From Trichopria drosophilae (Eukaryota; Arthropoda; Insecta; Hymenoptera; Diapriidae), in the NCBI GenBank assembly GCA_030407085.1, contig CM059582.1, forward strand, positions 13,869,501-13,933,500: 64,000 bases of DNA, given 5' to 3'. This document shows, in pieces, positions 59,690 through 64,000 of this stretch. The stretch's first letter is position 1. The number at the start of each line of letters is the position of its first letter. A model generated the notes under the pieces. The model was not told the DNA's origin, did no database searches, and was given only the letters and a program-made list of their open reading frames with translations. Made by a program: the position numbers and the translations under genes.

Positions 59690-60331
59690 AACGACTATCA
59701 CACATGGATGCTACGCTAAATTTGAGTATACCACCTCTAAAAATCGCCGGTATGAAACGGTATTTGCGGTGTTCTCATGTATTATCTTCTTCAGTGATAC
59801 TATTGTCCCAAAAAACGAAAATAAATTCTGACGTCAAGCATCCGAATTCAGTGTCACAAAAGCGAATTCATTTCGATTCTTTAACAATAGCATGGACAGA
59901 AATGAATTGATGATTACGTTTCTGAATTTGTACTTGTGAAGTCCGATTTAATTTTGTTTTGGGGTTATCTTAAATGTAGTTCGTGAATAGCACACGGCCA
60001 TACGTGGATAATGATGACATGGGGTTGTATTGCAGAAAGGTCAATAATAGCATTTATGGTACCTGAGGTAATGGTATGGTACCACATCACTGCAGAACGT
60101 ACGGAAATTCGAACACTGTGAACACTTTATTATTGCCAAAATCAAAATTCGGAAGAACACGCGAATTCTGGTTCATACCAGCCATATTTAGAGGTCCTAA
60201 TTCTAGTTTTGACATTCCATTGCAGGAACAGTTAAAACCTTGTGTTTTTCTAATTTTACACCTTATCTATAGATAATTATAATACTTACAATAATGTATT
60301 TACCAGAGCATATATCAGCATGTACAGTGGA
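59690..60331. other. Intergenic stretch before gene E
   Basis: No supported gene. The short ORFs at 59653-59910 and 60076-60276 have no recognisable domains. Confidence 0.35.
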
Positions 60332-60852
60332 TTAACACGGCTTCCGAGTGCAAGTAGTAAATCTTCCAGCTGGACTACATGTACAGTAGTTGCAGCCTAT
60401 TTTGGCATGTTCACCCGGAGTACAGGCTGAAAAAATTATGATTAAGTATCGATTATTATGAAAAAGATAGAAATTATATTCCAGCTTAATATATTCTTAC
60501 GTGTTTCTGAATTTTTTTCAACTTCGGTAGGAGTCGAATCACGACGAGATATATCCATACACGAAGTTACGGCACCTCCATTTGGAGAACATATGCAGAT
60601 GTTGTTTCCATTTCTAATGCGCTCTCCAGGAGTACAGGCTAATCAAGTATGGTTAATTATTTAATATTATAAAATAAATAAAAATGGTAGACATGCGGTG
60701 CATTTACTTACTGAAGTACCAGTTATAGTCTATTCCATTTTGTACAGAATTCGATTGATCACATGACATTCGGTTGCAAGTTGCAGAATTTCCATTATGA
60801 CCACACGTACAGTAGTTGCAACCTAAATTGAATTGGTGGCCAGGAGTACAAG
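60332..60852 (-). CDS. Gene E: last three exons of a gene D-like pacifastin protein, partial
   Basis: Exons in coding order: 60712-60852, 60501-60638 and 60332-60426. Their lengths (141, 138 and 95 bp), phase 1 and splice sites are the same as the last three exons of gene D. The first in-window exon is a six-Cys pacifastin domain with P1-P1' Arg-Met (CNRMSC). The second is the four-Cys module (Asn for Cys2 in GNNIC, Arg for Cys6 in CMDISRR). The third is a six-Cys domain with Arg-Lys (CTRKPC), ending in TAA. All frames are open, so the copy looks functional as far as it can be seen. The upstream exons, signal peptide and promoter would lie past the transposon at 60920 and outside the window. 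Confidence 0.85.
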
Positions 60853-60936
60853 CTAAAAAAGTTATAAATAATTACCGATTATTATAAAAGAGATAGAAAT
60901 TATAGTCAAGCTTAATATACAGGGTGATCCAAAAGT

Positions 60937-61660
60937 CCCGGAACAGCAAAATATCTCAGCGGGAGTGCATTTTCGGGGAAAATGTTTTAGACAAAAGTTT
61001 AAGGATTTTTCCCTGGCTATTTAATGGCGATGTTGAATTTGACCTTGAACATGACCTTGAAGGTTATTTCAAGGTCAAGTTAATTTTTTTAAATGGGAAC
61101 CCCTATTTTTTTTCACGGATTCGGAAAGAGCACAAAATTTTACGTCCGAATATGCTATGGCCGTTTTTTTCGGCAAGGTCATTTCAAGGTGAAACTTAAA
61201 ACTCCCGTGACGGCGAAATATCTCAGAGGGTGTGCATTTCTTTGGAAATTGTTTCAGACAAAAGTTTAAGGATTTTTCCCGGGCTATTTAATGGTAGCAC
61301 AGAATTTGACCTTGAACATAACCTTCAAGGTTATTTCAAGGTCAAGTTTGTTTTTTTTAATGGAAACTGCTATTTTTTGTCACGGATTCGGAGAGAGCAC
61401 AAAATTTTACGGCCAAATATGCTATGGCCGTTTTTTTCGGCAATGTCATTTCAAGGCCAAACTTAAAACTCCCGGAACAGCGAATTAACTCAGCAAGAGG
61501 TCATTTTCGGGTAAAATGTTTCAGACAAAAGTTTCAGGATTTTTTCCGGGATATTTAATGCTAGCATAAAATTTGACCTTGAAAATTACCTTGAAGATTA
61601 TTCTCAGGTCAAGATTATTTTTTTTTTTAATTGGAACCCCGTTTCATTTTCTTAACGAAG
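60937..61660. repeat. 267-bp tandem repeats inside the left TIR
   Basis: Units begin at 60937, 61204 and 61471 (CCCGkrACrGCGAAwTA...), giving two periods of exactly 267 bp and a shortened third unit. Each carries several inverted or direct copies of TCAAGGTCA. The ORFs of 65-91 codons read from these units and from their inverted copies (63674-63932) are repeat translations and not genes. Confidence 0.85.
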
Positions 61661-62138
61661 TCATGAGGATCTTCCGGTATTGAGAGTGGTTAAATTCATT
61701 TTGTTCAGTCGATGCTATTACTGGACGATCTGCTCTAGGGAGATCCTTTACAGTGCCGTAAACTTCGAAACAATTTATTGTTCTGCCAAAAGTCAATTTA
61801 GGAATCAGTTCCTGTCCCTCGCTTGTCCTCTAATTTTGTAAATAGAATAATAAACTGTTTAAAAAAAGTGTATACATACATCTTACGCAACACTTGTGCA
61901 AAGTGAACTTGGGCGCGCGAACAGCGACAGAGAGCACGAGTCACCAGCGAAGTAAATAAACAACATACATTCACATTGAATTTATACATACGTGTACAGT
62001 CTTATAAGGTTACATTTTGGTCTTAACTTTATCGTTTTGTGAGATACATGGATTTCCTATCTAAACGCCTTTCCTATCTAAACGTATTAAGCATCATTTC
62101 AGTAACAAAATAGATACGTATATTTCGTACAAAGAGCA
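61661..62138. other. 5' leader of the transposase gene
   Basis: Unique sequence between the left terminal repeat and the transposase ATG. It presumably holds the transposase promoter, but I see no unambiguous TATA box. Confidence 0.4.
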
Positions 62139-63221
62139 ATGGCTGCGCTAAGTGAACGAGAAAGAATAACCATTCTCATGATGAGAGGCTGGGGTGATAA
62201 CCAGCGATCTTTAGAGAATGTGCGAACCTTATTTAACGCATCATTTAGAGAGGGACGAGAACCGATTTCTAAATCTACTGTTAGCAGAACAATAAATCGT
62301 TTTGAAGTTCACGGTACTGTGAAGGATCTCCCAAGAGCAGGTCGTCCAGTAACAGCATCAACTGAAGAAAATGAGTTGAATGTCGCGCTGTCAATAACGG
62401 AAGATCCTCATACTTCCATCAGGAAAGTTAAACAGCAGCACGACTTATGTTACGGTACAGTACAACGGATCTTAACTAAAAACTTAAAATTTCACCCATA
62501 CAAAGTTAGACTCGTACAACAATTGAATGAAGACGATCCTGATAGACGCCTACAGTTTGCGGAATTAATGATGAATCGAATAGATGCTGATGCCGGTTTC
62601 TTGAATCGCATCGTATTTTCTGATGAAGCTACATTCTTCTTAAATGGGGCAATCAATAGACATAACATGTCTTATTGGAGTGAAACCAATCCTAATTGGA
62701 TGGTCGATAGTCGTTCTACTCAATATCCTGAAAAAGTAAACGTATGGGCAGGTATTATAAACAATGCGGTAGTTGGGCCCTTCTTCATCGAGGGTACCCT
62801 TACTGGTCAAAAATACCACGATATGTTGAGGGACGACATCATCCCTGCTATTCAGGTTATTGTAGGCGAGGATTTCGATCAGACTTGGTTTCAGCAAGAT
62901 GGTGCAGCACCCCATTATGCAACAGATGTTCGCAATTATTTGAGTGATGTATTCGCAGAACGGTGGATAGGTCGAAGGGGTGTAATAGAATGGCCACCAA
63001 GATCTCCGGATCTTACGCCCCTTGACTATTTTCTATGGGGTTATCTCAAAGATAGAGTGTATCGAACGAAACCGGTGAATATTGAGGAAGTAAAACAACG
63101 AATACGGGATGAGATCGCGGCTATAGAACCAGATATGATTAAAAAAGTCGTATCGACTTTTTATAATCGCTTGGGATATTGCCAAGAAGTTCATGGCAAT
63201 CACTTTGAGCATAAGCTTTAG
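62139..63221 (+). CDS. Intact Tc1/mariner-type transposase, D..D-x41-D
   Basis: A single-exon ORF of 360 codons catalyses cut-and-paste transposition at TA sites, acting on the flanking terminal repeats. Residues 1-125 form the helix-turn-helix DNA-binding half, with KSTVSRTINRFEVHGTV and the AGRP linker. The DDE/D catalytic half has D162 (IVFSDEATF), D254 (FQQDGAAPHY) and D296 (SPDLTPLDYFLWGYLKD). The distance of 41 residues between the second and third acids, with Asp as the third, matches the DD41D (rosa-like) group rather than DD34D mariners. No stop or frameshift interrupts it, so the element may be recently active. Shadow frames on both strands were ignored. Confidence 0.93.
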   Translation: MAALSERERITILMMRGWGDNQRSLENVRTLFNASFREGREPISKSTVSRTINRFEVHGTVKDLPRAGRPVTASTEENELNVALSITEDPHTSIRKVKQQHDLCYGTVQRILTKNLKFHPYKVRLVQQLNEDDPDRRLQFAELMMNRIDADAGFLNRIVFSDEATFFLNGAINRHNMSYWSETNPNWMVDSRSTQYPEKVNVWAGIINNAVVGPFFIEGTLTGQKYHDMLRDDIIPAIQVIVGEDFDQTWFQQDGAAPHYATDVRNYLSDVFAERWIGRRGVIEWPPRSPDLTPLDYFLWGYLKDRVYRTKPVNIEEVKQRIRDEIAAIEPDMIKKVVSTFYNRLGYCQEVHGNHFEHKL

Positions 63222-63283
63222 TAAGATACATAATTTCATAAAAATCTTAGTATACCCATCTTGCCTTAACTGTCTGGGGACAC

Positions 63284-63336
63284 CCGCACACACACACACG
63301 CACACGCACACGCACACGCACACGCACACGCACAGG
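63284..63336. repeat. (CACACG)n microsatellite
   Basis: CA dinucleotides followed by about six CGCACA units lie 3' of the transposase stop, inside the element. The Cys-Val repeat frame on the minus strand (63033-63545) comes from it. The next 100 bp or so are GC-rich. Confidence 0.85.
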
Positions 63337-63584
63337 TGACGGCGAGGGGAACCACCTGAACAAAGCACCCCGAAGAGGTGTAAACCCGACCGTGCTACCT
63401 CCACGCGGTACATCTTGGGTAATGCTAAAGCCGGCGGTAGCATTGGAAACAATGTAAAAATGTTACCCATACATACGGTATTTATAAACGTATCGGATGT
63501 AAAAAAAAAAATGTATATTTTTATCCGGGAACAATGATAATGCATTGCACTCTGGAAACTCTGGAAACATTATGAAAATAAAAC

Positions 63585-64000
63585 GGGGTTCCAATTAAAA
63601 AAAAATAGTCTTGAGCTTAGAATAAGCCTCAAGGTAATTTTCAAGGTTAAATTCAATGGTGCCTCTTGCTGAGTTAATTCGCTGTTCCGGGAGTTTTAAG
63701 TTTGGCCTTGAAATGACATTGCCGAAAAAAACGGCCATAGCATATTTGGACGTAAAATTTTGTGCTCTCTCCGAATCCGTGAAAAAAAATAGCAGTTTCC
63801 ATTAAAAAAAACAAACTTGACCTTGAAATAACCTTCAAGGTCATGTTCAAGGTCAAATTCTGTGCTACCATTAAATATCTCAGGAAAAATCCTTAAACTT
63901 TTGTCTGAAACAATTTCCAAAGAAATGCACACCCTCTGAGATATTTCACCGTTACGGGAGTTTTAAGTTTCACCTTGAAATGACCTTGCCGGAAAAATCG
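63585..64000. repeat. Right long TIR of the mariner-type element, truncated by the window
   Basis: The reverse complement aligns with about 61175-61680 of the left arm at roughly 95 percent or better by eye. It diverges only at the start of the third repeat unit, where the right arm is shortened. The window ends inside the second repeat unit. Confidence 0.85.

Larger units (their letters stand above)
60920..64000 (+). mobile_element. Tc1/mariner-superfamily element with very long TIRs, cut by the window end
   Basis: The left tip CAGGGTGATCCAAAAGTCCC follows a TA at 60918-60919. A left terminal region of about 740 bp (60920-61660) reappears inverted from about 63585 to the window end at high identity, enclosing an intact transposase gene. 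By alignment to the left arm the right tip should fall about 255 bp past the window end, giving a full length near 3.3 kb. The element sits in an intron of gene E. Confidence 0.88.

Noticed and set aside
60924..61488. Small proteins starting MIQKSRNSKIS and MCISLEIVSDK
   Set aside because: They are readings of the 267-bp tandem TIR units; mirror copies appear on the opposite strand in the right TIR.
63033..63545. 170-codon Cys-Val repeat protein
   Set aside because: Translation of a (CACACG)n microsatellite antisense to the transposase 3' end.

Overview
The window is AT-rich, intron-rich nuclear DNA of an insect. The signs are GT-AG split genes, arthropod-type pacifastin serine-protease-inhibitor modules, an interstitial run of the insect telomere repeat (TTAGG)8, Jockey-like and R1/I-like LINE fragments, a Helitron fragment, tRNA-headed SINEs, many TA-flanked inverted-repeat elements and an intact Tc1/mariner-type transposase. 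TTAGG argues against Diptera. I cannot name the order or species.

Layout. 1-3010: the last two coding exons of a short-chain dehydrogenase (+). 6619-15034: gene A (+), an eight-exon secreted protein made of a YNVP pentapeptide-repeat linker, an acidic linker and two pacifastin domains. 17986-20257: gene B (-), a signal peptide plus four pacifastin domains. 20.4-35.8 kb: gene-poor, repeat-rich DNA with MITEs, a Helitron piece, TTAGG inside minisatellites and LINE pieces. 35981-40071: gene C (-), a signal peptide plus three pacifastin domains, with a 1.3-kb palindrome in intron 1. 42.6-47.4 kb: nested transposons and repeats. 47424-47539: a decayed pacifastin exon. 49733-51820: gene D (-), a signal peptide plus five domains alternating between canonical six-Cys and four-Cys forms. 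53.6-58 kb: LINE debris and inverted-repeat elements. 58490-60852: a second copy of the D block, with a decayed exon and the last three exons of gene E (-). 60920 to the window end: a mariner-type element with very long terminal repeats, inserted in gene E.

How the genes fit together. B, C, D and E are duplicates on the minus strand; A is on the plus strand. Nearly every pacifastin domain is one exon bounded by phase-1 introns, so domains can be added or lost without a frameshift. B and C have the same predicted 16-residue N-terminus, and D's is very similar. B, C and D also share a proximal promoter layout: a TATA box with a pair of GATA-type sites 51 bp upstream. Most six-Cys domains have Arg or Lys at the expected P1 position, implying trypsin-like targets.

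The most unusual feature is a recurrent four-Cys module in D and E. It has lost exactly Cys2 and Cys6, which are disulfide partners in known pacifastins, and it carries an Arg-Arg pair where Cys6 was. All exon models are read by eye from splice signals, reading phase and homology between copies. No search or transcript evidence was available.
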